DNA of 44,333 nt, from the NCBI RefSeq assembly GCF_003260095.1, contig NZ_PTPX01000022.1, positions 1 through 44,333 on the forward strand, in the 5' to 3' direction. Both the position numbers and the translations under genes were made by a program. Positions 1 to 7,307 of this stretch are shown here, in pieces. The notes under the pieces are model-generated. The model saw nothing but the letters and a program-made list of their open reading frames with translations, searched no databases and was not told the origin of the DNA. The stretch comes from Glaesserella australis (GTDB lineage: Bacteria; Pseudomonadota; Gammaproteobacteria; Enterobacterales; Pasteurellaceae). Position 1 is the stretch's first letter; every line of letters starts with the position of its first letter.

Positions 1-5
1 ATTTC

Positions 6-53
6 AAAAAGTAGGCTTAAAGCCTTGTACTATAAGGCTTTAAGCTACTTTTT
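6..53. terminator. Bidirectional intrinsic terminator
   Basis: A long inverted repeat has arms AAAAAGTAG-CTTAAAGCCTT and AAGGCTTTAAGCTACTTTTT with one bulged base and a short loop at about 27-33. A-rich and T-rich flanks let it work in both directions. It probably separates pyrE (minus strand) from a gene beyond the left edge. Confidence 0.75.
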
Positions 54-91
54 AGCAACAATTTTGTCTATTATGCCATTCTTTAACTAAC

Positions 92-121
92 AAATGTAGA
101 AGGATACTGCCTTCTACATTT
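92..121. terminator. Hairpin just after pyrE
   Basis: A perfect 12-bp inverted repeat (AAATGTAGAAGG / CCTTCTACATTT) has a 6-nt loop and starts 9 nt past the pyrE stop codon. The U-tract on the pyrE side is weak, so it may serve as a transcript-end stem more than as a strong terminator. Confidence 0.6.
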
Positions 122-129
122 TTAGTTTA

Positions 130-774
130 TTAGGCAACCCCATACTGTTCACGATAGGCTTTCATCTTCGGTAAATACGGAGCGTATTGGGCTGATTTTT
201 CGATAAACTGTAATAAGTCATCAAAATCAACTATCGAAAAAACTTGGCAACCATAATCACGCTCTACTTCTTGAATCGCTGAAAGTTCGCCTTTGCCTTT
301 TTCTTTGCGGTTTAGGGCGATCATCACCCCTACGAGCGTTGCATTATTGGCATTGATAAGTTCCATTGATTCACGAATTGCCGTACCTGCAGTAATCACA
401 TCATCGACTAACAAAATTTTACCCTTCAATGGGCTACCAATAAGATTTCCGCCCTCACCGTGATCTTTCGCTTCTTTACGGTTAAAACAGCAAGGTTTAT
501 CAAGATCAAATTGGTTTGCCAATGCCACAGCTACGGTTGTGGCAATCGGGATCCCTTTGTAAGCGGGCCCGAAAAGGACATCATACTCAATTTGGCTTGC
601 CTGAATTGCTTTAGCGTAATATTCACCTAATTTGGCTAAATCTTTCCCCGTGTTAAACAAGCCTGCGTTAAAGAAATAAGGGCTTTGTCGCCCTGATTTT
701 AGGGTAAATTCGCCGAACTTCAGCACATTTCGGCTTAACGCAAATTCAATAAAGTCGTGTTTGTATTGTTGCAT
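130..774 (-). CDS. pyrE: Orotate phosphoribosyltransferase PyrE
   Basis: PyrE transfers ribose-5-phosphate from PRPP to orotate to give OMP, the fifth step of de novo pyrimidine synthesis, in the cytosol. The 214-residue length matches the gammaproteobacterial family. The type I PRPP-binding motif [13 protein letters not shown] lies near residues 120-132, and the N-terminal hood ([18 protein letters not shown]) is typical. The gene starts 12 nt after the rlmJ stop, so the two are probably cotranscribed. In E. coli pyrE follows rph and has a UTP-sensitive attenuator in the spacer. The 12-nt gap here leaves no room for one, so pyrE must be controlled differently in this organism. Identification is secure. 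Confidence 0.97.
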   Translation of the reverse strand: MQQYKHDFIEFALSRNVLKFGEFTLKSGRQSPYFFNAGLFNTGKDLAKLGEYYAKAIQASQIEYDVLFGPAYKGIPIATTVAVALANQFDLDKPCCFNRKEAKDHGEGGNLIGSPLKGKILLVDDVITAGTAIRESMELINANNATLVGVMIALNRKEKGKGELSAIQEVERDYGCQVFSIVDFDDLLQFIEKSAQYAPYLPKMKAYREQYGVA

Positions 775-786
775 TTTATCTTCCTC

Positions 787-1626
787 TTATTCAGGTGTAA
801 TCCACTCCACCGTCCAACTGCCCGTTCCTTCTGGTACAAGCACATCGGTTAAATACGGCAGAATTTTTTTCATTTGGCTTTCCAACTGCCATGGCGGATT
901 AATCACAATCATACCGCTTGCAGTCATTCCTCGTTGGTCACTGTCAGGGCGAACCGCCAATTCAATTTGTAAAATTTTACGAATCCCTGTTTCCACCAAC
1001 CCACGCACAATGCGTTTGGTATGTTGGCGAAGCACGACAGGATACCAAATCGCATACACGCCTGTGGCAAAACGTTTATAGCCCTCTTCAATGGCTTTTA
1101 CCACTAGCTCATAATCTTCTTTCAGCTCATAAGGCGGGTCGATCAGCACTAATCCCCGTTTCTCTTTTGGCGGTAACGCTGCTTTAAGTTGTTGAAAGCC
1201 GTTTTCTCGTTTGGTAACGACATTCGGCGTTTTAGCAAATTCATTGCGTAACAACGGAAAGTCGTTCGGATGCAGTTCTGTCAACAAGGCTCTATCTTGT
1301 GGACGTAACTGTTGCACCGCAAGCAATGGCGAACCAGCATAAAAACGCAATTTGCCTTTGTTGATTTTTTTGATTTCATCTAAATACAAGGCAACTTCTT
1401 CAGGTAAATCTTCTCGCTCCCAAAGGCGAGCTACGCCTTCAAGATATTCCCCTGTTTTTTCCGCTTCACTACTTTGTAAACTATAACGCCCAACGCCCGA
1501 ATGGGTATCAAGGTAGAAAAAACCTTTCTCCTTCTGCTTTAAGGCGTGCAAAATTAAGGTTAAAACGATATGTTTTAAAACATCGGCGTGGTTGCCGGCG
1601 TGAAAACTGTGACGATAACTCAGCAT
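787..1626 (-). CDS. rlmJ: 23S rRNA (adenine(2030)-N6)-methyltransferase RlmJ
   Basis: RlmJ (formerly YhiR/ComJ) is a SAM-dependent enzyme that methylates A2030 of 23S rRNA. The N-terminus MLSYRHSFHAGNHADVLKH is the family hallmark, and the N6-adenine methylase catalytic motif is the LIDPPYE stretch near residue 160. The length of 279 aa is essentially that of E. coli RlmJ. Its start is only 57 nt from the divergent ampD start, so the two promoters must share or abut that gap. pyrE follows in the same direction. H. influenzae relatives were named as competence-associated (use of DNA as a nutrient), but the RNA methyltransferase role is the established biochemistry. Confidence 0.96.
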   Translation of the reverse strand: MLSYRHSFHAGNHADVLKHIVLTLILHALKQKEKGFFYLDTHSGVGRYSLQSSEAEKTGEYLEGVARLWEREDLPEEVALYLDEIKKINKGKLRFYAGSPLLAVQQLRPQDRALLTELHPNDFPLLRNEFAKTPNVVTKRENGFQQLKAALPPKEKRGLVLIDPPYELKEDYELVVKAIEEGYKRFATGVYAIWYPVVLRQHTKRIVRGLVETGIRKILQIELAVRPDSDQRGMTASGMIVINPPWQLESQMKKILPYLTDVLVPEGTGSWTVEWITPE

Positions 1627-1683
1627 TTTTGTTCTCTTTCTTGTAAAATGGCATCATTTTAGCTTATTTGAGCTGTTTAAACT

Positions 1684-2235
1684 ATGCAGAAAAACTTAAA
1701 GATCGAAAAAGGTTGGCTGGTCGATACCAAAAAAGTAGTATCACCCCACTTTAGCCCTCGCCCAAATGAAGATGATATTTCACTGTTAGTGATTCATTAC
1801 ATCAGTCTTCCGCCCGAAGAGTTCGGCGGTGATTTCATTGACCGCTTTTTTGAAGGCACGCTTGATCCAACGCTTCACCCCTATTTTGACGAAATCAAAG
1901 ATCTACGGGTTTCGGCACACTGCCTTATCAACCGACAAGGACAAATCACTCAATATGTGAATTTTAATGATATGGCGTGGCACGCTGGAGTATCGTGTTT
2001 TGCTGGTCGAGAAAAATGCAATGAATTTTCGATAGGTATTGAGCTAGAAGGCAGCAATAATCAGCCTTTTACCGACGCACAATACCAAACCCTTGCAACG
2101 CTCACTCAAACGATTATGCAACACTACCCTCAAATCACCCCAGAGCGTATTGCAGGACATAACCAAATTGCTCCCGAGCGAAAAATTGACCCGGGGCAGT
2201 ATTTTGATTGGGCGTATTATCGTTCTTTACTCTAA
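1684..2235 (+). CDS. ampD: 1,6-anhydro-N-acetylmuramyl-L-alanine amidase AmpD
   Basis: AmpD is a cytosolic zinc amidase. It cleaves the anhydroMurNAc-L-Ala bond of recycled muropeptides and so keeps inducers of AmpR-type regulators low. The 183-aa protein has the amidase_2 fold. Visible zinc-ligand segments are LLVIHYISLPP near residue 38, AGHNQIAPERKIDPG near residues 155-168 (His and Asp), and the GIELEG core strand. There is no signal peptide, which fits the cytosolic AmpD and not the periplasmic AmiD. E. coli ampE does not follow here; the gene instead ends in an inverted uptake-signal pair facing the amidohydrolase gene. nagZ, which acts in the same recycling pathway, lies about 17 kb away. 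Confidence 0.95.
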   Translation: MQKNLKIEKGWLVDTKKVVSPHFSPRPNEDDISLLVIHYISLPPEEFGGDFIDRFFEGTLDPTLHPYFDEIKDLRVSAHCLINRQGQITQYVNFNDMAWHAGVSCFAGREKCNEFSIGIELEGSNNQPFTDAQYQTLATLTQTIMQHYPQITPERIAGHNQIAPERKIDPGQYFDWAYYRSLL

Positions 2236-2244
2236 TTTCAAACC

Positions 2245-2303
2245 ACAAGCGGTCAGATCCAACGAGAAATTTACAAAATATTCCGCTGATCTCACCGCTT
2301 GCC
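2245..2303. terminator. Inverted uptake-signal pair acting as a convergent terminator
   Basis: ACAAGCGGTCAGATC at 2245-2259 faces GATCTCACCGCTTG at 2288-2301. The arms form a 14-bp stem with one mismatch between the convergent ampD and amidohydrolase genes. Both arms carry the Apl-type uptake signal core. Paired uptake signals used as terminators are well known in Pasteurellaceae. Confidence 0.7.
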
Positions 2304-2305
2304 TT

Positions 2306-3292
2306 TTAGAGTAGCCCTAACACTTTACGCCCATTGATACTGGCAATATTCGCCATTTCTTCAAGATTGGTAAAGCGACAACCTGCCGAGAGCAAACTCA
2401 ATTCCTGCCACATATCGCCTTCGCAAAGGGGAACCATGTAGTCACAAATATTATCCGTACCAATGGCAACCGTAATGCCTTCAGGGATCATCTCATCGGC
2501 TGGCGTTAACGCATTATGGAATGGCAACACTTCATCTTTACGTGGACTATCAATCCATGCCATTGGACAAGCGATCATCATCATTTCCACCGATTTCATC
2601 TTTTTGTAGAGCATCTGGCGATACTCTCTTGGGTGTGCGCCAATCGAAATACCGTGAATTGCCACCACTCTCCCCTGCATACCATGTTCAAGGGTTTTGT
2701 CGCATAACTGCTCGGTTTCTTTCTCTTTTTGGCTGTTGAATTGGTCAACGTGAACGTGCAGCATTTTTCCTTGTGATTTTGCCGTACTCATCAAAATATC
2801 CATCGCCTCCAAGCCTTTGCCATAATCTAATTCGTCACGGTATGGCAAGCCACCAATCATATCCACCATTTCTGAACCAATATCAAACCATTTACGTGCA
2901 TTCGGCTCAATCACACCTTTTAACGTTTGGTTAGCGAATTTCAAAATAATATCGTTTTTGTACACTTCACGGGCTTTATGTGCCGCCAAAATCGCTCTAT
3001 CTTCACACACTTGGTCAATATCAACGAAAGTCCCAAATGCTGTTACCCCTTGTGAAATCATCAATTCAATCGCTTGGCTAAAACGACGGTAGTAATCTTC
3101 AACGGTCGAATTACGCTTTACTTCATCTACTAAGTCCCATTTTTGTTGCAAATTAGCATTTTGATAAATTTTGATTTTTTCTGGTGTCATTGTAAATGCA
3201 CGGTCAGCGTGGGCATGAGAATTGACCCAACCACCTTTTTTAATCACTTCATCACGAATATGGCTTTTTAATGTACGAATTAACTGGCTCAT
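2306..3292 (-). CDS. Cytosine-deaminase-like amidohydrolase, substrate unknown
   Basis: This is a 328-aa member of the metal-dependent amidohydrolase superfamily, nearest in layout to cytosine deaminase CodA. Visible metal-site motifs are the first-strand HxH (NSHAHADRAFT, near residue 25), MLHVHVDQF near residue 195, VVAIHG near 225 and AIGTDN near 290. In E. coli CodA the third of these reads HCDE, with a catalytic Glu. Here that position is Gln (HVDQ), so classical cytosine deamination is uncertain. The protein is about 100 residues shorter than CodA and seems to lack most of the beta-sandwich built from both termini. The upstream PurR operator and a pyrimidine-type attenuator suggest a role in nucleobase salvage. 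SD GAGGA precedes the ATG. The superfamily is certain; the substrate is not. Confidence 0.85.
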   Translation of the reverse strand: MSQLIRTLKSHIRDEVIKKGGWVNSHAHADRAFTMTPEKIKIYQNANLQQKWDLVDEVKRNSTVEDYYRRFSQAIELMISQGVTAFGTFVDIDQVCEDRAILAAHKAREVYKNDIILKFANQTLKGVIEPNARKWFDIGSEMVDMIGGLPYRDELDYGKGLEAMDILMSTAKSQGKMLHVHVDQFNSQKEKETEQLCDKTLEHGMQGRVVAIHGISIGAHPREYRQMLYKKMKSVEMMMIACPMAWIDSPRKDEVLPFHNALTPADEMIPEGITVAIGTDNICDYMVPLCEGDMWQELSLLSAGCRFTNLEEMANIASINGRKVLGLL

Positions 3293-3330
3293 TGCTTATC
3301 CTCTTTACTCAAATTTTGGGCAAAAAAAAA

Positions 3331-3350
3331 GATCTCTATAAAAAGAGATC
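3331..3350 (-). terminator. Second leader terminator before the amidohydrolase gene
   Basis: The arms GATCTC and GAGATC are extended by flanking A and T runs and followed on the minus strand by nine T. The hairpin lies about 40 nt upstream of the amidohydrolase ATG and downstream of its promoter. It therefore acts inside the transcript as an attenuator, not at a gene end. The leader ORF stop codon (3336-3338) falls in its descending arm. Confidence 0.75.
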
Positions 3351-3443
3351 TTTTTTTGAAAATAAAAAAATAGCTAAACCTCGTTTAACAGAAAGGTTTA
3401 GCTTAAAAAAAAATGTGTTGGATAATGTTTGGTATGTTTGCAT
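3336..3443 (-). CDS. Putative leader peptide of an attenuator, 35 codons
   Basis: A short ORF starts with ATG at 3443, preceded by AAGGAA with an ideal 6-nt gap. It begins about 23 nt after the predicted transcription start. Codons 11-13 are TTT TTT TTT (Phe-Phe-Phe), which form a nine-U tract immediately before the first terminator hairpin. The ORF then reads through that hairpin and stops inside the second. In E. coli pyrBI a leader peptide also has a Phe run from a U-rich pause site and is translated through the attenuator. This peptide is not homologous that I can see; the resemblance is in architecture. An accidental ORF cannot be excluded, but the strong SD argues for translation. Confidence 0.6.
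   Translation of the reverse strand: MQTYQTLSNTFFFKLNLSVKRGLAIFLFSKKDLFL
3372..3403 (-). terminator. First leader terminator (attenuator)
   Basis: The perfect 10-bp stem AGCTAAACCT / AGGTTTAGCT has a 12-nt loop and is followed on the minus strand by ATTTTTTTATT. It lies about 65 nt after the predicted start of transcription and directly after the U9 tract at 3405-3413. It is inside the leader ORF. Confidence 0.8.
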
Positions 3444-3472
3444 TTCTAGTTCCTTTTTGGCACTAGGTGTGT

Positions 3473-3501
3473 AGTATAGATTTTTCTCACACAAAATGCA
3501 A
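3473..3501 (-). promoter_or_regulatory. Sigma-70 promoter of the amidohydrolase transcript
   Basis: On the minus strand -35 TTGCAT (3496-3501) and -10 TATACT (3473-3478) are separated by exactly 17 nt. The -35 box overlaps the PurR operator. Transcription would begin near 3466, just after the end of tcdA. Confidence 0.75.
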
Positions 3502-3509
3502 ACGTTTGC
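3498..3509. promoter_or_regulatory. PurR operator upstream of the amidohydrolase
   Basis: The perfect palindrome GCAAACGTTTGC matches the core of the PurR consensus ACGCAAACGTTTGCGT. It overlaps the -35 box, so bound PurR with hypoxanthine or guanine would block transcription. The same 12-base core occurs upstream of purM at 9592-9603. E. coli codBA, encoding cytosine deaminase, is also a PurR target. Confidence 0.8.
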
Positions 3510-3514
3510 CCTGT

Positions 3515-4288
3515 TCAAGCGGTCGGATTTTTCAATAATTTTTCAATAACACGACTCACTGCAAAAAAGCCAAAGGTCGCCGTTACCATGGTTACCGCAC
3601 CAAAACCATTGGCACAATTCATGGTTGCCGAGACTTCACAGCTCTCACTCATTTTAGGGAAAATCAGTGGCTGAGTAGAAAACACACAATCAATCCCGAA
3701 TTTACGCTTCGGATTTTGGCTGAAGTTATACTCTTTACGCAATAAACTTCTCACCTTTGAAGCCAGCGGATCTTGAATAGTCTTGCTTAAATCCGTAATC
3801 TGAATTTGAGTTGGATCCGTCTGCCCTCCTGCACCACCTGTGGTGATTATTTTGATTTTATGACGTTTACAAAAAGCGATTAACGCCGCTTTAACTTTCA
3901 CACTGTCAATCGCATCAATCACATAATCATAATCTCGTAGCAAATAGTCACTCAAATTATCTTGAGTGAGAAAATCATCGATGATCGTGACTTCACATTC
4001 AGGATTGATTTTGGCGATACGCTCTTGCATCACTTCCGTTTTCAGTTTGCCAATTTCCCCTGACATCGCATGAATTTGACGGTTGATATTAGTGACACAA
4101 ATATCGTCCATATCAATCAACGTTAATTTCCCAATCCCCGAACGAGCCAAGGCTTCCACTGCCCAAGATCCAACACCGCCAATGCCAATCACACAAATAT
4201 GTGACTGACGCAATTTGGCTAATCCTTCAGGCGTATAAAGGCGACCAATCCCACCAAAACGTTGCTCGTAGTTGTCTGTTCTTGTCAT
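3515..4288 (-). CDS. tcdA: tRNA threonylcarbamoyladenosine dehydratase TcdA
   Basis: TcdA (formerly CsdL/YgdL) is an E1-like, ATP-dependent enzyme that cyclises t6A37 of ANN-decoding tRNAs to ct6A. The 257-aa protein opens with a ThiF/E1 Rossmann fold (GIGGVGSWAVEALARSGIG near residues 35-53). The adenylation segment LTLIDMDDICVTNINRQ follows. The later TTGGAGGQTDPTQIQITDLSKT block is typical of TcdA as opposed to ThiF or MoeB. E. coli TcdA works with the CsdA/CsdE sulfur system; no csd gene is adjacent here. The gene is monocistronic and its stop overlaps the region where the next promoter begins. Confidence 0.94.
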   Translation of the reverse strand: MTRTDNYEQRFGGIGRLYTPEGLAKLRQSHICVIGIGGVGSWAVEALARSGIGKLTLIDMDDICVTNINRQIHAMSGEIGKLKTEVMQERIAKINPECEVTIIDDFLTQDNLSDYLLRDYDYVIDAIDSVKVKAALIAFCKRHKIKIITTGGAGGQTDPTQIQITDLSKTIQDPLASKVRSLLRKEYNFSQNPKRKFGIDCVFSTQPLIFPKMSESCEVSATMNCANGFGAVTMVTATFGFFAVSRVIEKLLKNPTA

Positions 4289-4352
4289 GTTTTATTTTAG
4301 TAACCTATTTAATTTGTTTTATTCACCTTTAATCAGCCTATCAAAGTCACTT

Positions 4353-4667
4353 TCAAAAGTTCGATCTTGAATAACCTACCGCAATAATTGCCGATAAGTT
4401 ATAGTGCTTCGTATTGTAATTTTTACCGTCATCGGCAGTTATCCAAAAATTTTGGATAACTGAATTTTCGTTTAATTCGCTATCATTAAAGACTTTTTTA
4501 AGATGATAGCTAATTGTTCTGACATCAATATCATACAACTGAGCCATCATTTTTTGGCTTAGCCACACATTTTCATCAGCATAAATTGCATTAACCTGAC
4601 TTTCACCTGTCGCCGTCATAAAGGTCAGATATTCTGCTACAGAAGAAATAATTTCTGATTTTGTCAT
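4353..4667 (-). pseudogene. Truncated RhuM-family gene remnant
   Basis: The ATG at 4667 follows a good SD (GAGG), giving a 104-aa product. It carries the typical RhuM N-terminus: WLSQKMMAQLYDIDVRTISYHLKKVF, then ELNENSVIQNF, then YNLSAIIAVGY. Full-length RhuM proteins continue for another 200 or so residues after IIAVGY (VNS-x-RA-x-QFR-x-WAT). Here the frame runs into five unrelated codons and a stop. In another frame directly downstream, DRTFESDFDRLIKGE can be read to a stop at about 4333, which may be the original C-terminus joined by an internal deletion. RhuM genes usually sit in mobile islands, often beside restriction systems. The function is unknown and this copy is probably dead. Confidence 0.7.
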
Positions 4668-4772
4668 TGCACCCTCATTTATGTTTGCAAAATTTTCAGC
4701 AAATCTAACCGCTTGTATGAAAGCTGTTGAGTTGATCACCACAGTTTTTCGACGAGTGTCACAAAAATAGCG

Positions 4773-6707
4773 TTAACTCAATCCATTTTTGATATTCTCA
4801 AGCGCTTCCCAACGCTCAAACGCCTGCTCCAATGCCACTTCTGTCTCTGCGAGTTTTTGTAGCTGTGCTTGCGTGTAGCTTGGGTCTTTGCTGAAAAAGT
4901 CGGCACTATTCACTTCCGTTTGCAACGCTTCAATGTCCGCTTCAAGCTGTTCCATTTTTTCAGGTAGGGCTTCGAGTTCTCTTTGGTCTTTATAAGAAAG
5001 TTTTGTTTTTTTCGTCGGCTCTGATTTTGTTACAAGCGGTGCTTTATCTGCTTCTTTTTGCAAATTTTTAACAGGTTCAGACCGCTTGTTTGCTTCGAGT
5101 GTTGCAAAATAATTCGCCTGTTGCTGTTTGGCATCATGGTAGCCTCCGATGTATTTATTCACCACGCCTTCACCCTCAAAGATGTAACATTCGGTGGCGG
5201 TATTGTCGATAAATTGGCGATCGTGGCTGACGATAATCAATGTGCCTTGATAATCGGTGAGCATTTCTTCAAGTAGCTCAAGGGTTTCAACATCAAGGTC
5301 GTTGGTCGGTTCGTCTAGAATCAGCAAATTGTTCGGTTTGAGCAACAATTTTGCCAGCAATAGACGATTGCGTTCCCCGCCCGACAAGGCTTTAACGGGG
5401 GTCATCGCCCGTTTGGGTGGGAACAAGAAATCTTGCAAATAGCCGAGAACGTGGCGTTTCACGCCATTGACTTCAATATCTTGCTTGCCGTCCGCCACGT
5501 TATCCATTACCGTTTTTTCAGGATCGAGTTCTGCACGATATTGGTCGAAGTACGCCACTTCCAGCTTCGTACCGCAACGCACCGAGCCTGCAGTCGGCTG
5601 AATTTCGCCGAGTAACAACTTAATTAAGGTCGTTTTGCCGATCCCGTTTGCTCCAATAAAGGCAATTTTATCGCCACGCAAAATGGTGGTACTGAAATTT
5701 TTCAGTAAGGTTTTGCCTGCCACTTCGTAGCTTGCGTTTTCCACTTCAAACACAATTTTGCCCGAACGAGCGGTCTGATCGAGCTGAATTTTTACCGTAC
5801 CTTGCACTTCTCGGCGAGCTTTTCGCTCTTCTCGCAACGCTTTTAACGCCCGAACACGCCCCTCATTTCGCGTACGGCGAGCCTTGATCCCTTGTCGTAT
5901 CCAAACTTCTTCTTGAGCCAGTTTTTTGTCGAACAGCTCATTTTGCAAGGCTTCGACACGCAGATCTTCCGCTTTGGTTTCCAAATAAACGTCATAGTTA
6001 CTTGGGTAAGAAACCAGTTTACCTCGATCCAAATCGACAATGCGAGTTGCCATTTTGCGAATAAAGGCACGGTCGTGGGAGATAAAAATAATGCTGCCTT
6101 TGAAATCGAGCAACAAATTTTCCAGCCACGCAATTGTATCCACGTCCAAATGGTTGGTCGGTTCGTCCAACAGCAACACATCAGGATCTGCCACCAACGC
6201 TCGAGCCAACGCCGCACGGCGAACCCAACCGCCCGACAGTTCACACAGCCGTTTTTCAGGGTCAAGTTCCAACAATTTAAGCGTATCTTGAATGCGATTT
6301 TCAAACTGCCAGCCGTTAGCGTGTTCCAATTGAGCCTGAACCTGAGCCAGTTGCGACATTAACGTTTCGCTGTAATCGGTCAGCATTTGTTGCGAAATGT
6401 GGTGATATTGCTTTAAAAGATCGGCTAAATGGGCGATTCCTTCTGCCACATAATCGAACACCGTATCTTCAATATGACGTGGTGGATCTTGCTCCAAACG
6501 GGTCACGACAATATCTTTTTCAAAGATCAGCTTGCCATCGTCAAGTTGCACTTCACCAGCCAGCACTTTCATCAAGGTGGATTTGCCCGCCCCGTTGCGA
6601 CCGACTAAGCAGACACGTTCGCCCTGTTCGATATGTAATTCTGTGTGATCAAGTAATGGATGATCGCCAAAGCCTAAATAGGCGTTAGAAAGGTTGATTA
6701 AAGCCAT
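4773..6707 (-). CDS. uup: ABC-F ATPase Uup
   Basis: Uup is a soluble ABC-F protein with two ATPase domains that acts on ribosomes. E. coli mutants show increased precise excision of transposons. In the 644-aa protein, ABC1 has Walker A GRNGAGKST near residue 37, signature LSGGWVRR and Walker B VLLLDEPTNHLD. ABC2 has GANGIGKTT, LSGGERNR and LLILDEPTNDLD. After residue 550 there is a charged linker and a C-terminal coiled coil (ALPEKMEQLEADIEALQTEV), which distinguishes Uup from EttA, YheS and YbiT. EttA is also encoded in this window. The gene stands alone between the rhuM remnant and folK. Confidence 0.95.
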   Translation of the reverse strand: MALINLSNAYLGFGDHPLLDHTELHIEQGERVCLVGRNGAGKSTLMKVLAGEVQLDDGKLIFEKDIVVTRLEQDPPRHIEDTVFDYVAEGIAHLADLLKQYHHISQQMLTDYSETLMSQLAQVQAQLEHANGWQFENRIQDTLKLLELDPEKRLCELSGGWVRRAALARALVADPDVLLLDEPTNHLDVDTIAWLENLLLDFKGSIIFISHDRAFIRKMATRIVDLDRGKLVSYPSNYDVYLETKAEDLRVEALQNELFDKKLAQEEVWIRQGIKARRTRNEGRVRALKALREERKARREVQGTVKIQLDQTARSGKIVFEVENASYEVAGKTLLKNFSTTILRGDKIAFIGANGIGKTTLIKLLLGEIQPTAGSVRCGTKLEVAYFDQYRAELDPEKTVMDNVADGKQDIEVNGVKRHVLGYLQDFLFPPKRAMTPVKALSGGERNRLLLAKLLLKPNNLLILDEPTNDLDVETLELLEEMLTDYQGTLIIVSHDRQFIDNTATECYIFEGEGVVNKYIGGYHDAKQQQANYFATLEANKRSEPVKNLQKEADKAPLVTKSEPTKKTKLSYKDQRELEALPEKMEQLEADIEALQTEVNSADFFSKDPSYTQAQLQKLAETEVALEQAFERWEALENIKNGLS

Positions 6708-6802
6708 AAGTTATTTATTGAAATGAAAATTTTGCAAATTTTAGCAGTTTTCTGACCGCTTGTAAGCGGTTAGATTTGAGCAAATATTTTCAAAAAAGCA
6801 AA

Positions 6803-6828
6803 ACAGCATAAGCCTACGCCTATGCTGT
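6803..6828 (-). terminator. Terminator of the dksA-pcnB-folK unit
   Basis: The arms ACAGCATA and TATGCTGT enclose a further AGGC/GCCT pairing. On the minus strand they are followed by TTTGCTTTTTT. The hairpin lies 6 nt past the folK stop codon. Confidence 0.75.
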
Positions 6829-6833
6829 AGAAA

Positions 6834-7307
6834 TTAACAGAACGTCACCATCTGGTGATCTGAAAATAATGAATAAAGCGCTGATAAAGGTTTCCCATTG
6901 GGTAAAATCAGCTCGGGGCTGATTTCATATAATGGCACAATCACAAATTCACGGTTGTGCATATCATAATGGGGAACGGTTAGGCGTTCTGTTTGGATCT
7001 GTTCGTTAGCATAGAGAAGAATATCAAGGTCAAGGGTGCGTTCGCCCCAACGGCGCAAGCGAACTCGCCCCTGTTCGTTCTCAATCTGTTGGAGCTTATC
7101 TAGCAAGTCGATAGCGGTCAGATCCGTCTCGAATTTTGCAACGGCATTGACATAATCAGGCTGATCTTGCGGCCCAAGCGGTTTACTGCCATAGAAAGAA
7201 CTCACTTGCAGATTTTTTGCAAAAGTTTGTAAGGAAGCGACCGCTTGTTTGAGCTGAGCAAGGGGATTATCAAGGTTTGAACCTAATGCTACATAAACCG
7301 TTACCAT
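6834..7307 (-). CDS. folK: HPPK, 6-hydroxymethyl-7,8-dihydropterin pyrophosphokinase
   Basis: FolK transfers pyrophosphate from ATP to hydroxymethyl-dihydropterin in folate synthesis. The 157-aa protein shows the start VYVALGSNL, the SSFYGSKPLGPQDQPDYVNAV substrate loop, and the signature RWGERTLDLDILLY with the Asp pair that binds Mg-ATP. The ATG overlaps the pcnB stop codon (TAATG), so translation is probably coupled. The pcnB-folK pair is also conserved in E. coli. ThyA, further along this window, consumes a folate cofactor but is not linked genetically. Confidence 0.96.
   Translation of the reverse strand: MVTVYVALGSNLDNPLAQLKQAVASLQTFAKNLQVSSFYGSKPLGPQDQPDYVNAVAKFETDLTAIDLLDKLQQIENEQGRVRLRRWGERTLDLDILLYANEQIQTERLTVPHYDMHNREFVIVPLYEISPELILPNGKPLSALYSLFSDHQMVTFC

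Noticed and set aside
3405-3413. Phe-codon run as a phenylalanine attenuator
   Set aside because: The downstream gene has no link to phenylalanine, and the run is exactly a U9 tract before a terminator, which fits a UTP pause better.
3293-3514. Purine riboswitch in the amidohydrolase leader
   Set aside because: No three-way junction or conserved loop sequences of the purine aptamer can be seen; the leader is explained by a leader ORF with terminators.
5843-6362. Overlapping frames on both strands inside uup
   Set aside because: They are shadow frames of the ABC-F gene; conserved motifs lie only in the uup frame.
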